Source: LMUY01 sp964235495 (GTDB taxonomy: Bacteria; Pseudomonadota; Alphaproteobacteria; Acetobacterales; Acetobacteraceae). Taken from it: a stretch of DNA of 64,000 bases. The notes under the pieces are model-generated. The model worked only from the letters and a program-made list of their open reading frames with translations, did no database searches and was not told the origin of the DNA. Position numbers and translations under genes: made by a program. Numbering within the stretch: the first letter of the stretch is position 1; the number at the start of each line of letters is the position of its first letter. The stretch spans positions 32,131 to 96,130 of the forward strand of contig CAXSAX010000012.1 in NCBI GenBank assembly GCA_964235495.1. The letters run 5' to 3'. Positions 7,500 to 16,189 of this stretch are shown in pieces.

Positions 7500-8861
7500 G
7501 CGGCGGTCCAGCTGCGCCTCCGTCATGGCGCCGCCGCGGCAGCCCCGCATCAGGGTGGACAGCTCCCCGGCCAGCGTCCGGTCATACAGCTCCATGCACA
7601 GCTCGAAGTTGAGCCGGAACGAGCGCATGTCCCAGTTACTGCTGCCGATCAGGCACCATTCGCCATCCACCACCATCGCCTTGGAGTGGCGGAACGGCGG
7701 CGGGCAGAGCCAGACGCGCACGCCATGCTTCAGCAGGCGGCCCGTGTTGGCGCGGGCGGCCCAGTCGATGAACCGATGGTCGCTTTTCTCGGGGATGACG
7801 ATGTCCACCGCCACGCCGCGCATCGCCGCCAGCACCAGGGCGGACATCAGCCGGTCGTCGGGCAGCAGGTAGGGCGTCATCACGCCGATGCTGCTCCGCG
7901 CGCAGGAAATGGCCTGCAACACGGCGAACTCGACCTTCTCCAGATCCTCGTCCGGGCCGGAATCGATCGCCCGCGCCGGGGCCGGCCCGTCCGGCGGCAC
8001 GTCCGGGAACCAGGCGTCGCCGTCCAGGTCCTCGTCCGTCGCGAACGACCAATCCTGCGAGAACGCCTCCACCAACTGGCCGACAACCGGCCCCTCGATG
8101 CGGAAATGCGTGTCCTGCACGGGGTTCTTGGGCCGCATGGCCATGACGTTGCCGTCGGCGATGTTCATGCCCCCGGTGAAGCCCACCCGGCCATCCACCA
8201 CGAGGATTTTCTTGTGGGAGCGCAGGTTGAGGAACGGCATGCGCCAGGGCAGCGGCGAGTGCAGGAACCGCGCGGCGGGAACGCCCTTGCCACGCAGGTG
8301 GTGATATGCGGCCGATCTCACCCACCCTCCGCCAATCCCGTCGATCAGCACCCGCACCGTCACCCCGCGCGATTGCGCCTCCGCGAGCGCCGCGATGAAC
8401 CGGCCGCCCCAGGCATCGTCGCGGAAGATGTAGGAGGACATCCCCACGCTGCCCTGCGCCGCGTTGATGGCGGCCAGCATGGGCGGATAGGCCTCGTCGC
8501 CGTCATTGTAGAGCTGCACCGTGTTGCCCGGCAGCGAGGGCCGGGCGGTGATCTGCTCCACGCCGCGCTTGAGCAGGTCGAGATGGTCCTCGCCGGCTCT
8601 GGCGCCCGTGGCTGGCGGGCGGCGCGTGTCCTGCGGGCGCAGGCGCCTGGCCCGGCGCTGCACCCGGTTGATGCCGAACACGAAGTAGGTGAAGCCCCCG
8701 ATGATCGGCGCGAACCAGGCCAGCCCGATCCAGCCCACGGCGGACGCCACCTCCTGCTTGCGCAGCAACACGTGCAACGTGACCGCGATGGCGATCAGCA
8801 GGCCGAACACGAGCTGCACGTCCGAGCGCAGGTGGAGCGTGCCCTGCCAAAGCTGGTTCAA
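7443..8861 (-). CDS. cls: Cardiolipin synthase (phospholipase D superfamily)
   Basis: A 472-residue inner-membrane enzyme. Two N-terminal transmembrane helices (about residues 15-33 and 40-64) match the ClsA layout. Two PLD catalytic motifs follow: H216-x-K218-x4-D223 in HKKILVVD and H392-x-K394-x4-D399 in HSKAMVVD. It condenses two phosphatidylglycerols to cardiolipin and glycerol. Length and motif spacing are normal for the family. Its 3' end overlaps the convergent EEP gene by 57 bases, and the SDR gene lies upstream on the same strand, ending 43 bases before the cls start. Confidence 0.9.
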   Translation of the reverse strand: MNQLWQGTLHLRSDVQLVFGLLIAIAVTLHVLLRKQEVASAVGWIGLAWFAPIIGGFTYFVFGINRVQRRARRLRPQDTRRPPATGARAGEDHLDLLKRGVEQITARPSLPGNTVQLYNDGDEAYPPMLAAINAAQGSVGMSSYIFRDDAWGGRFIAALAEAQSRGVTVRVLIDGIGGGWVRSAAYHHLRGKGVPAARFLHSPLPWRMPFLNLRSHKKILVVDGRVGFTGGMNIADGNVMAMRPKNPVQDTHFRIEGPVVGQLVEAFSQDWSFATDEDLDGDAWFPDVPPDGPAPARAIDSGPDEDLEKVEFAVLQAISCARSSIGVMTPYLLPDDRLMSALVLAAMRGVAVDIVIPEKSDHRFIDWAARANTGRLLKHGVRVWLCPPPFRHSKAMVVDGEWCLIGSSNWDMRSFRLNFELCMELYDRTLAGELSTLMRGCRGGAMTEAQLDRRSMPARLRDAAVRLMLPYL

Positions 8862-8904
8862 CCTGGCGCCCTGCCGGCAGCCCCGGCACGGCGCGGCGTC
8901 CCGG

Positions 8905-9651
8905 TCAAAGCGTCCAGCCGCCGTCGATCACCAGCGCCTGGCCGGTCAGGAAACGGCTGTCGTCGCTGGCGAGGTAAACCGCCATGGCGGCGATCTCCTC
9001 GGGCGCGCCCAGCCGGCCCATCGCCTGGCGGGCGACGAAGGCGGTGCGCGCCTGCGCCATCCCGCCGGCCGCGGCGGCGTTGGCGGCGATGCGGTCGTCC
9101 AGGCTGGGTGTCTGGATGGTGCCGGGGCAGATGGCGTTGCAGCGCACGCCGGACGCCACGGTGTCCGCCGCCACCGACTTGGTGAGCCCGATCACCGCGG
9201 CCTTGGTGGTGCCGTAGATGAACCGGTTCGGCGCGCCCTTGATGGAGGACGCCGCGGAGGCGACGTTGATGACCGACCCGCCGCCCTCGGCCAGCATGGC
9301 CGGCAGGAAGGCGCGGATGGTGCGGAACATGGACCGCACGTTGAGGCTGAACGCGAAGTCCCACTCCTCCTCCGTGGCCTGGAGGATGCTGCCCTGGTGG
9401 ACGAACCCGGCGCAGTTGAACAGCACATCGACCCGCCCGGCCGCCTGGGCCGCCGCGGCGATGTCCGCCGCGTCCGTCGCGTCCAGCCGATGGGTGCGGA
9501 TGCGCGGACCCGCGATCTCGGCAAGCTTGGCCCCGTTCAGGTCGGTCGCGATGACCTGGGCGCCCTCGGCCGCGAAGGCGAGCGCGGTGGCGCGGCCGAT
9601 GCCCTGGGCGGCGGCGGTGACGAAGGCGGTCTTGCCGGTCAGTCGACTCAT
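8905..9651 (-). CDS. Short-chain dehydrogenase/reductase, sugar-acid type
   Basis: A 248-residue classical SDR. The cofactor motif is TAAAQGIG at about residues 12-19 (a TGxxxGxG variant), with NCAG at 79-82. D37 at the end of strand 2 favours NAD+ over NADP+. The catalytic serine is in the ASAASS segment, followed by Y146-x3-K150. It resembles BDH2/DHRS6 and the 2-keto-3-deoxy-L-fuconate dehydrogenases. It sits 66 bases downstream of an IlvD/Edd sugar-acid dehydratase on the same strand, which supports oxidation of a 2-keto-3-deoxy sugar acid. The substrate is inferred, not shown. Confidence 0.82.
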   Translation of the reverse strand: MSRLTGKTAFVTAAAQGIGRATALAFAAEGAQVIATDLNGAKLAEIAGPRIRTHRLDATDAADIAAAAQAAGRVDVLFNCAGFVHQGSILQATEEEWDFAFSLNVRSMFRTIRAFLPAMLAEGGGSVINVASAASSIKGAPNRFIYGTTKAAVIGLTKSVAADTVASGVRCNAICPGTIQTPSLDDRIAANAAAAGGMAQARTAFVARQAMGRLGAPEEIAAMAVYLASDDSRFLTGQALVIDGGWTL

Positions 9652-9717
9652 GGGCTTCCTTCGCTCAGTCAGGCAACTCGCAGCGCCGGAGCGAGGAGCA
9701 GAGGGCCGTACGCCCTG

Positions 9718-11505
9718 TCAGTGGTTATGCCGCGATTCGCCCCGCGTTTCCAGGATGTCCAGGTAAAGCGTCGCCGGCTCCAGGCACGCCCCCGTGCCAT
9801 GCTGCCCGGCCATGGAGCGGTAGATTTCCTCCCATGGCGTCTTGTTCTCCAGCTTGGGCGGCACCCATGCGGCGCGGCGGGCGGCCAGCTCGGCGTCGCT
9901 CACCAGCAGGTCCACCCGGCGGGTGTTGAGGTCGATCCGCACCGGGTCGCCGGAACGCAGCAAGGCCAGCCCGCCGCCCACCGCCGCCTCGGGCGAGACG
10001 TTCAGGATGGAGGGGCTGCCGGACGTGCCGGATTGGCGGCCATCCCCCATGGTCGGCAACGCGTCGATGCCGCGCTTCAGCAGGGCGGCGGGCGGCTGCA
10101 TGTTCACCACCTCGGCGCCGCCGGGGTAGCCGATCGGGCCGCAGTTGCGGATCACCAGCAGGGAGTGCTCGTCCACGCCGAGCGCCGGGTCCTCTATGCG
10201 GGCGTGGTAGTCCTCCGGGCCCTCGAATACCACGGCGCGGCCCTCGAACACGTTGGGATGCGCCGGGTCGGACAGGAAGCGGGCGCGGAACGCCGGGTCG
10301 ATGACGCTGGTCTTCATCACCGCCGACTCGAACAGGTTGCCGGTCATCACCACGTAGCCGGCCGCCGGCTTCAGCGGCGTCTCGTAGGCGCGGATCACCT
10401 CGCGGTCCGGCTCCTGCACCGGCGCCAGGTCCTCCGCCAGCGTCTTGCCGGTCACGGTGCGGACCCCGCCGTCCAGCTTGCCCGCGTCCAGCAGCTCCTT
10501 CATCACCGCGGACACGCCGCCGGCGCGGTGGAAGCCCTCGCTGAGGAAGCGCCCGGCCGGCTGGCAGTCCACCAGCAGCGGGATGGCGGCGCCCAGGCGC
10601 TGCCAATCGTCCAGCGTGTGCTCCACCCCCATGTGCCGGGCGATGGCGACCATGTGGATCGGGCAGTTGCTGCTGGCGCCCAGCGCAGCGGCGGCGACCA
10701 CGGCGTTCCCGAACGCGGCCCGGGTCATGATGTCGGACGGGCGCAGGTTCTCATGCACCATGCCCACGATGCGGCGGCCGGTCTCGAACGCCATCCAGGC
10801 GCGTTCCCGGTAGGGGGCTGGGATGGCGGCGCAGCCGGGCAGCGACATGCCGAGCGCCTCCGCCAGGCTGTTCATGCTGGTGGCGGTGCCCATGGTGTTG
10901 CAGTGGCCGGTGGAGGGCGACGAGCTGGCCACCATGTCCATGAACTCGCGGTAGCCGATCTCGCCCTCCGCCAGCAGCTTGCGCGCCTCCCAGACGATGG
11001 TGCCGGAGCCCGACAGCCGGCCCTTCCACCACCCGTCCAGCATCGGCCCACCGGACAGCACGATGGCGGGGATGTTCACCGTGGCCGCCGCCATCAGGCA
11101 GGCGGGCGTGGTCTTGTCGCACCCGGTGGTCAGCACGACGCCGTCCAGCGGGTAGCCGTGCAGCACCTCCACCAGGCCGAGATAGGCGAGGTTGCGGTCG
11201 AGCGCCGCGGTGGGCCGCTTGCCGGTTTCCTGCAACGGGTGGACCGGGAACTCCATTGGGATGCCACCCGCGTCGCGGATGCCGTCGCGGGTGCGGTGGG
11301 CCAGCTCGATGTGGTGGCGGTTGCAGGGGGTGAGGTCGTTGCCGGTCTGCGCGATGCCGATGATCGGCTTGTCGCCTTGCAGCTCCTCGCGGGTGATGCC
11401 GTAGTTCATGTAGCGCTCCAGGTAGAGCGCGGTCATGCCAGGGTCCGCCGGGTCGTCGAACCAGCGGCGGCTGCGAAGGCGGGCGGGACCGGTGGGCGGG
11501 GTCAT
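9718..11505 (-). CDS. IlvD/Edd family sugar-acid dehydratase (L-arabinonate dehydratase-like)
   Basis: A 595-residue Fe-S dehydratase. Three cysteines spaced as [2Fe-2S] ligands are present: C61 (LTPCNRHH), C129 (TTGCDKTTPAC) and C202 (TGHCNTMGTA). K131 follows as the usual metal-site lysine. The TTGCDKTTPA and SSPSTGHCNTMGTA forms are those of pentonate and hexonate dehydratases rather than of IlvD in branched-chain amino acid synthesis. It would convert an aldonate such as L-arabinonate or L-fuconate to the 2-keto-3-deoxy acid. It is upstream of the SDR in the same orientation. Sugar specificity cannot be assigned. Confidence 0.85.
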   Translation of the reverse strand: MTPPTGPARLRSRRWFDDPADPGMTALYLERYMNYGITREELQGDKPIIGIAQTGNDLTPCNRHHIELAHRTRDGIRDAGGIPMEFPVHPLQETGKRPTAALDRNLAYLGLVEVLHGYPLDGVVLTTGCDKTTPACLMAAATVNIPAIVLSGGPMLDGWWKGRLSGSGTIVWEARKLLAEGEIGYREFMDMVASSSPSTGHCNTMGTATSMNSLAEALGMSLPGCAAIPAPYRERAWMAFETGRRIVGMVHENLRPSDIMTRAAFGNAVVAAAALGASSNCPIHMVAIARHMGVEHTLDDWQRLGAAIPLLVDCQPAGRFLSEGFHRAGGVSAVMKELLDAGKLDGGVRTVTGKTLAEDLAPVQEPDREVIRAYETPLKPAAGYVVMTGNLFESAVMKTSVIDPAFRARFLSDPAHPNVFEGRAVVFEGPEDYHARIEDPALGVDEHSLLVIRNCGPIGYPGGAEVVNMQPPAALLKRGIDALPTMGDGRQSGTSGSPSILNVSPEAAVGGGLALLRSGDPVRIDLNTRRVDLLVSDAELAARRAAWVPPKLENKTPWEEIYRSMAGQHGTGACLEPATLYLDILETRGESRHNH

Positions 11506-11734
11506 GGCTTTCTCTCCAGCGCCGAGCTTTGAGCTGTTATCTAGGGTGCTTTGCCGGGCCCGACCAGGCGCGGGCGCGAAAGGCTGACCAGCGGCGCGCG
11601 CCCGTGGATGTCGCGGCGCGGCAAGGTCATGCCCAGCTCGGCCACGCCGATGCTTGCATCAAGGTCCGACACCACCCGGACTCACCGGCTGGCGGCGAGC
11701 CCGACATCCGGTCCGGAAGCGTCGCCCGGCTGCC

Positions 11735-12733
11735 TCACTCATCCTCCGGCGCGATCACGTTCTGCGGCCGGTTGCCCAGCGCCGCCGCCATCGTCTCGGC
11801 CGACTTGATCCGGATGTCCCGCTCGGCTTCCGGCGACCAGTAGGCCGAGTGCGGCGTCACGATCAGCCGCCCTTCCAGCCCCGGCTCCCGGTCGCGGTAG
11901 GCTTGCAGCAGCGGGGGCACCGGGTCCGTCGGCGGTTCCACCGGCATCACGTCCAGCCCGGCGGCCGCGACGTGGCCGGCGCGCAGGGCGGCCAATAGCG
12001 CGTCATAGTCCATCACCGGGCCGCGCGCCGTGTTCACCACCACGGCGCCGGCGGGCAGGGCGGCGAACTGGGCGGCGCCCAGCATCCCCGCCGTGCCCCG
12101 GGTCAGCGGCACGTGGACGGACAGCACGTTGGCGTGCGCCAGCAACGCGTCCAGGCTCGCGGCGCGGCGGAGGCCCAGCGCCAGCTCGGTCCCGTTCGGC
12201 AGCTTGGGATCGAAGAACGCCACCCGGTATCCCAGCGCCTTGGCGCGCAGCGCCACCGCCGTGCCGATCCGGCCCAGGCCCAGCACGCCGAAGCCCTGGC
12301 TGCCGAAGCGGCGGATCGCCGGGTCGGGGATCACGGACCAGTCGGCCGCCGCGCTGCGCTGCCGCTCATGGTGGTGGATCAGCCCCCGCCCGAGCGCCAC
12401 GGCCAGGGCGATCGCGTGGTCGGCCACCTCGGTGGTGCCATAGTCGGGCACGTTGCACACCAGCACGCCGCGCCGGGCGCAGGCCGCCCGGTCGATCCGG
12501 TCGTAGCCGACGCCCATCCGCACCACGGCGCGCAGCTTCGGGAAACGGGCCAGGTCGGCCTGCGTGAGCCAGCCGCGGAACAGCATCAGCCCGTCCGCCG
12601 CCTGGGCGTCGGCGTCGGCCACCTCCGCGGTGGCGGCGAGGTCGCGCGTCAGCACGGTCACGCCGGGTCCGAAGATGCGGCGCTCCTCCGCATCTTCCGG
12701 GTGCATCCGCTCGGGGTAAAGCACGGTGGTCAT
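11735..12733 (-). CDS. D-2-hydroxyacid dehydrogenase, CtBP-like
   Basis: A 332-residue NAD-dependent enzyme. The Rossmann signature GVLGLGRIG lies mid-protein and the catalytic Arg in NTARGPVMDYDAL. The catalytic His is in VTPHSAYWSPEA, a form typical of the C-terminal-binding-protein branch of the family. It would interconvert a 2-keto acid and a D-2-hydroxy acid such as glyoxylate/glycolate or pyruvate/D-lactate. I start at the ATG whose complement is 12731-12733; the frame stays open to 13930 but that part is antisense to the divergent ThDP gene. A 229-base gap separates its 3' end from the dehydratase start, so the dehydratase may have its own promoter. Confidence 0.85.
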   Translation of the reverse strand: MTTVLYPERMHPEDAEERRIFGPGVTVLTRDLAATAEVADADAQAADGLMLFRGWLTQADLARFPKLRAVVRMGVGYDRIDRAACARRGVLVCNVPDYGTTEVADHAIALAVALGRGLIHHHERQRSAAADWSVIPDPAIRRFGSQGFGVLGLGRIGTAVALRAKALGYRVAFFDPKLPNGTELALGLRRAASLDALLAHANVLSVHVPLTRGTAGMLGAAQFAALPAGAVVVNTARGPVMDYDALLAALRAGHVAAAGLDVMPVEPPTDPVPPLLQAYRDREPGLEGRLIVTPHSAYWSPEAERDIRIKSAETMAAALGNRPQNVIAPEDE

Positions 12734-12811
12734 GCGACGATGGTGCGGGCTGCCGGGGGCTGGCGCAACCCGGCGCGGCGGGGCAGGCTGAGCAACCGAG
12801 GAGGGCGGACG

Positions 12812-14341
12812 ATGAACGGTGCGGAAAGCCTGGTGCACACGCTGCTGGAATCCGGGGTGGACACCTGCTTCGCCAACCCCGGCACCTCCGAGATGCACTT
12901 CGTCGCAGCACTCGACCGCATCCCCGGCATGCGCTGCGTGCTGGGGTTGTTCGAGGGCGTCGTCACCGGGGCGGCCGACGGCTACGCCCGCATGACGGAC
13001 AGGCCCGCCGCAACCCTGCTGCACTGCGGCCCCGGCCTGGCGAACGGCCTGGCCAACTTGCACAACGCCCGCCGCGCCCGCGTGCCGCTCGTCAACATCG
13101 TGGGCGACCAGGCGACCTTCCACCGCCCGCTGGACGCCCCGCTCACCGCCGACACGGAGGGCTTCGCCCGGCCGGTGTCCGGCTGGGTGCGCACGGCGGC
13201 CCGCGCCGCCACGGTCGGGGCGGACGCCGCCCAGGCGGTGCAGGCGGCGCGGCAAGGCCAGATCGCGACCTTGATCCTGCCTTCGGACACCAGCTGGGAC
13301 GAGGGCGGCGTGGTCGCCGCCCCGCTCCCGCCGCCGCCGCCGGCCCAGGCGGATGCCGGCGTGGTGGACGCCGTCGCCCGCGTGCTGCGCTCCGGCGAGC
13401 CGGCCATGCTGCTGATGTCCGGCCTGGCGCTGCGGGCCGGGCCGCTGGCCGCCGCCGCCGGCATCTGCGCCGCCACGGGCGCCCGCATGATGGCGCAGAA
13501 CGCCAACAGCCGGGTCGAGCGCGGCGCCGGCCGCACCCCGATCGAGCGGGTGCCCTACCCGGTGGACCTCGCGGTGCAGGCGCTGGCCGGGCTGAAGCAC
13601 CTCGTCCTGGTGGGGGCCGCCCCCCCGGTCGGCTTCTTCGCCTACCCGGGCAAGCCCGGCCGCCTGCATCCGGAGGACTGCACGCTCCATGTGCTGGCCC
13701 GCCCGGACCAGGACGGCCCGGCGGCGCTCTCCGCCCTGGCCGAGGCGCTCGGCGCCCGTCCAGCGCCTGCGCAGGCGGCCGAGAAGCCGGAAGTGGCCCG
13801 CGGCGCGATCTCGTCCGAGGCGATGGCGCGGACCCTGGGGGCGCTGATGCCGGAGGGCGCCATCGTCGTGGACGAGAGCATCACCTTCGGCCGCGGGCTG
13901 TTTCCCGCCACGCGGGGCGCTGCGCCGCACGACTGGCTGCAGCTCACCGGGGGCGCCATCGGCGACGGCCTGCCGCTGGCGACGGGGGCGGCAGTGGGCG
14001 CCCCGGGCCGCCGGGTCATCACGCTGCAGGCGGATGGCTCGGCCATGTACACGGTGCAGGCGCTGTGGACTCAGGCGCGCGAGAAGCTGGACGTGACGAC
14101 GATCATCTTCTCCAACCGCAAATACGCGATCCTGCTGGGCGAGCTGGCCGGCGTCGGCGCCAACCCAGGCCGCACCGCGCTCGACATGATGGACATCGGC
14201 AACCCTGACCTGGACTGGCGCCGCATCGGCGAGGGCATGGGGGTCGAGAGCGCGCGGGCGGAGACGATGGAGCGCTTCGGCGATCTGCTGGCGGCGGCGA
14301 ATGGCCGCAGCGGGCCGTTCCTGATCGAGCTGATGACCTGA
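12812..14341 (+). CDS. Thiamine-diphosphate enzyme, acetolactate synthase large subunit-like
   Basis: A 509-residue protein with the three-domain ThDP layout. The N-terminal Pyr domain has FANPGTSEMHF and the activating glutamate E48 in LFEGVVTGAADGYARM. The C-terminal PP domain has GDGLPLATGAA and LQADGSAMYT, then the metal-side Asn in IFSNRKYAIL. The usual GDG that starts the ThDP motif is ADG here. Annotation as acetolactate synthase is generic: without IlvN nearby, and beside a hydroxyacid dehydrogenase, a 2-keto-acid decarboxylase or carboligase is more likely. It is transcribed divergently from the dehydrogenase across a 78-base gap. A good Shine-Dalgarno (GAGGAGGG) precedes ATG 12812. 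Confidence 0.8.
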   Translation: MNGAESLVHTLLESGVDTCFANPGTSEMHFVAALDRIPGMRCVLGLFEGVVTGAADGYARMTDRPAATLLHCGPGLANGLANLHNARRARVPLVNIVGDQATFHRPLDAPLTADTEGFARPVSGWVRTAARAATVGADAAQAVQAARQGQIATLILPSDTSWDEGGVVAAPLPPPPPAQADAGVVDAVARVLRSGEPAMLLMSGLALRAGPLAAAAGICAATGARMMAQNANSRVERGAGRTPIERVPYPVDLAVQALAGLKHLVLVGAAPPVGFFAYPGKPGRLHPEDCTLHVLARPDQDGPAALSALAEALGARPAPAQAAEKPEVARGAISSEAMARTLGALMPEGAIVVDESITFGRGLFPATRGAAPHDWLQLTGGAIGDGLPLATGAAVGAPGRRVITLQADGSAMYTVQALWTQAREKLDVTTIIFSNRKYAILLGELAGVGANPGRTALDMMDIGNPDLDWRRIGEGMGVESARAETMERFGDLLAAANGRSGPFLIELMT

Positions 14342-14410
14342 GGCTGCCCAAGCTTTTGCGGCTCTGGCCGCCTTGGCATGGGGAGTCCGCCGGGGGGAGC
14401 ACCTTGCCGC

Positions 14411-14578
14411 CTACTCGCTTGTCCAGGCTTCCAGCTCCGGCTGGGCCGAGTCGGCTCCCAGCAGGATCACCGCCGCTGCGGCCAACACCAGGATGAGCAG
14501 CGTCACGTGCATGGGCAGACTGCGGTGCTCCGCTGGGCCGTGCCGCCGAAACCTCCTGCGGTCGGTCCACTTGCTCAT
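14411..14578 (-). CDS. Possible small single-pass membrane protein (55 residues)
   Basis: The reading frame opens with ATG (complement of 14576-14578) after the Shine-Dalgarno-like AAGGGG. It encodes a basic N-terminus (SKWTDRRRFRRHG), one hydrophobic helix at about residues 23-41 (MHVTLLILVLAAAAVILLG) and a short acidic tail. This positive-inside/helix/acidic pattern is typical of small inner-membrane proteins. No family is recognised, and overlapping frames on the plus strand look non-coding. It lies between the ThDP gene and rplK on the opposite strand. Confidence 0.45.
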   Translation of the reverse strand: MSKWTDRRRFRRHGPAEHRSLPMHVTLLILVLAAAAVILLGADSAQPELEAWTSE

Positions 14579-14790
14579 GGTCGCCCCTTGCTGGTCTGCC
14601 CCTTCAGCCCTGGCTTACGACATCCGTCGCGGTTTAGCAACGAAATAGCGGGGCTGGCAGAAAGCGCTGGACAGAAGTTGCTTGTCCCTCTAGACCGCGC
14701 TCTTCATTCGGAACGCGGGAAGCTCCGGGCGCATTGCTGCGCCTGTGCAGCTGTTTGCACCGCGATCCCTGGGCACGAAGGAGCCGGGGC
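14579..14790. other. rplK upstream region, no gene
   Basis: This is the position where alphaproteobacteria usually carry secE and nusG. Neither protein can be read here in any frame, and there is no tRNA-Trp. The promoter of the rplK operon should lie in this stretch; I see only a weak TTGCTT at 14678-14683 and no convincing -10 box. Confidence 0.55.
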
Positions 14791-15225
14791 ATGGCTAAGA
14801 AGATCGTCGGCTACGTGAAGCTGCAAATCCCAGCAGGCAAGGCCAACCCATCCCCGCCGGTCGGCCCGGCGCTCGGCCAGCGCGGCTTGAACATCATGCA
14901 GTTCTGCAAGGAGTTCAACGCCCTGACCCAGACCATGGAGCCAGGGATGCCGATCCCCGTGGTGATCACGGCTTTCGGGGACCGCACGTTCACCTTCATC
15001 ACCAAGACCCCGCCCAACACCTACTTCCTCAAGAAGGCGGCTGGCATCACCAAGGGCACCACGACGCCGGGAAAGGGCGCTGCGGTCGGCCGTGTGTCGG
15101 TGTCGCAGTTGCGCGAGATCGCCGAGACCAAGATGAAGGACATGAACGCGGGCGACGTGGACGCCGCCGTGCGCATGCTGACCGGCTCCGCCCGCTCGAT
15201 GGGCCTGACCGTGGTGGAGGGCTGA
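14791..15225 (+). CDS. rplK: 50S ribosomal protein L11
   Basis: A 144-residue protein of normal length. The N-terminal domain has KLQIPAGKANPSPPVGPALG. The C-terminal RNA-binding domain ends in GSARSMGLTVVEG and contacts the GTPase-associated centre of 23S rRNA, where elongation factors and the stringent factor act. ATG 14791 is preceded by GAAGGAG. It is the first gene of the rplK-rplA pair, with rplA starting 4 bases after its stop. Confidence 0.97.
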   Translation: MAKKIVGYVKLQIPAGKANPSPPVGPALGQRGLNIMQFCKEFNALTQTMEPGMPIPVVITAFGDRTFTFITKTPPNTYFLKKAAGITKGTTTPGKGAAVGRVSVSQLREIAETKMKDMNAGDVDAAVRMLTGSARSMGLTVVEG

Positions 15226-15229
15226 ACCC

Positions 15230-15922
15230 ATGGCACACGACAAGCGCTTGGCTGCCGCCAAGGCCACCATCGACCGCAGCAAGCTCTACACGCTCCCGGA
15301 GGCCGTGGCGCTCATCAAGAGCAACGCCAAGGCCAAGTTCGACGAGACGGTCGAGTTCTCCATGAATCTCGGCATCGACCCGCGCCATGCCGACCAGATG
15401 GTGCGCGGGCTGATCTCCTTGCCGAACGGCACGGGCAAGACGCTGCGCATCGGCGTATTCGCCCGCAACCTGAAGGCGACCGAGGCGACCGAGGCGGGCG
15501 CCGACGTGGTGGGTGCCGAGGACCTGGCCGAGAAGGTGCAGGCCGGCGACATCCAGTTCGACCGCTGCATCGCGACGCCGGATATGATGGCGCTGGTGGG
15601 CCGCCTGGGCAAGATTCTTGGCCCGCGCGGGCTGATGCCGAACCCCAAGCTCGGCACGGTGACCATGAACGTGAAGGACGCCGTGACAGCGGCCAAGTCC
15701 GGCCAGGTGGAGTTCCGCGCCGAGAAAGCCGGGATCATCCATGCCGGCATCGGCAAGGCGAGCTTCGAGGACGACAAGCTGGTGCAGAACATCCGTGCCC
15801 TGGTCGATGCCGTGCAGAAGGCCAAGCCCACCGGCGCCAAGGGCACCTACCTGCAGAAGGCCGCCCTGTCCTCCACCATGGGCCCCGGCATCCGGGTCGA
15901 TGTGGCGAGCTTGGCTGGCTAG
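15230..15922 (+). CDS. rplA: 50S ribosomal protein L1
   Basis: A 230-residue L1-stalk protein of the usual length. Conserved GPRGLMPNPKLGTVT and the FRAEKAGIIHAGIGK segment are present. L1 assists E-site tRNA release and in many bacteria represses its own rplK-rplA message. The final residues (SSTMGPGIRVDVASL) match the family's terminus. Confidence 0.97.
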   Translation: MAHDKRLAAAKATIDRSKLYTLPEAVALIKSNAKAKFDETVEFSMNLGIDPRHADQMVRGLISLPNGTGKTLRIGVFARNLKATEATEAGADVVGAEDLAEKVQAGDIQFDRCIATPDMMALVGRLGKILGPRGLMPNPKLGTVTMNVKDAVTAAKSGQVEFRAEKAGIIHAGIGKASFEDDKLVQNIRALVDAVQKAKPTGAKGTYLQKAALSSTMGPGIRVDVASLAG

Positions 15923-16189
15923 TTGAGATACGCCGGGCCGCATGGCCTGGCGGGCAAGCGGCGTCCCACGCAAGTCATGAGGCGTCGCTGACACCTGTCC
16001 GAGATTGCACGCACCGCAAGGTTCAATGGGCTTCGGCCCACGCGCAGGAGACGGGAAGGCCCGAGATGCGAAAGTCTCTGGCGGTTCCGGCTGAATGGAC
16101 AGGCGAACCGGGTTTGGCGCGAGCCAACCCCAGAGGGCAACCTGGCCTCACGCGGTCCAAACGCGCGGGGCCACCGACGGAGAGCGGCA
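15923..16189 (+). promoter_or_regulatory. rplJ leader, probable L10(L12) autoregulatory region
   Basis: A 267-base non-coding leader separates rplA from the TTG start of rplJ. It contains several GC-rich potential stems, for example around 16025-16040 (TGGGCTTCGGCCCA). In other bacteria the rplJ leader binds the L10-L12 complex to repress translation of rplJL. That role is transferred here from the family and position; I did not fold the RNA. Confidence 0.5.

Noticed and set aside
8689..11532. 947-codon plus-strand frame across cls, SDR and dehydratase genes
   Set aside because: It crosses three well-supported minus-strand genes and is His/Ala/Arg/Gly-rich noise.
12734..13930. Possible 400-residue N-terminal extension of the 2-hydroxyacid dehydrogenase
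   Set aside because: The extension is antisense to the divergent ThDP enzyme gene; the dehydrogenase domain starts at the ATG ending at 12733.
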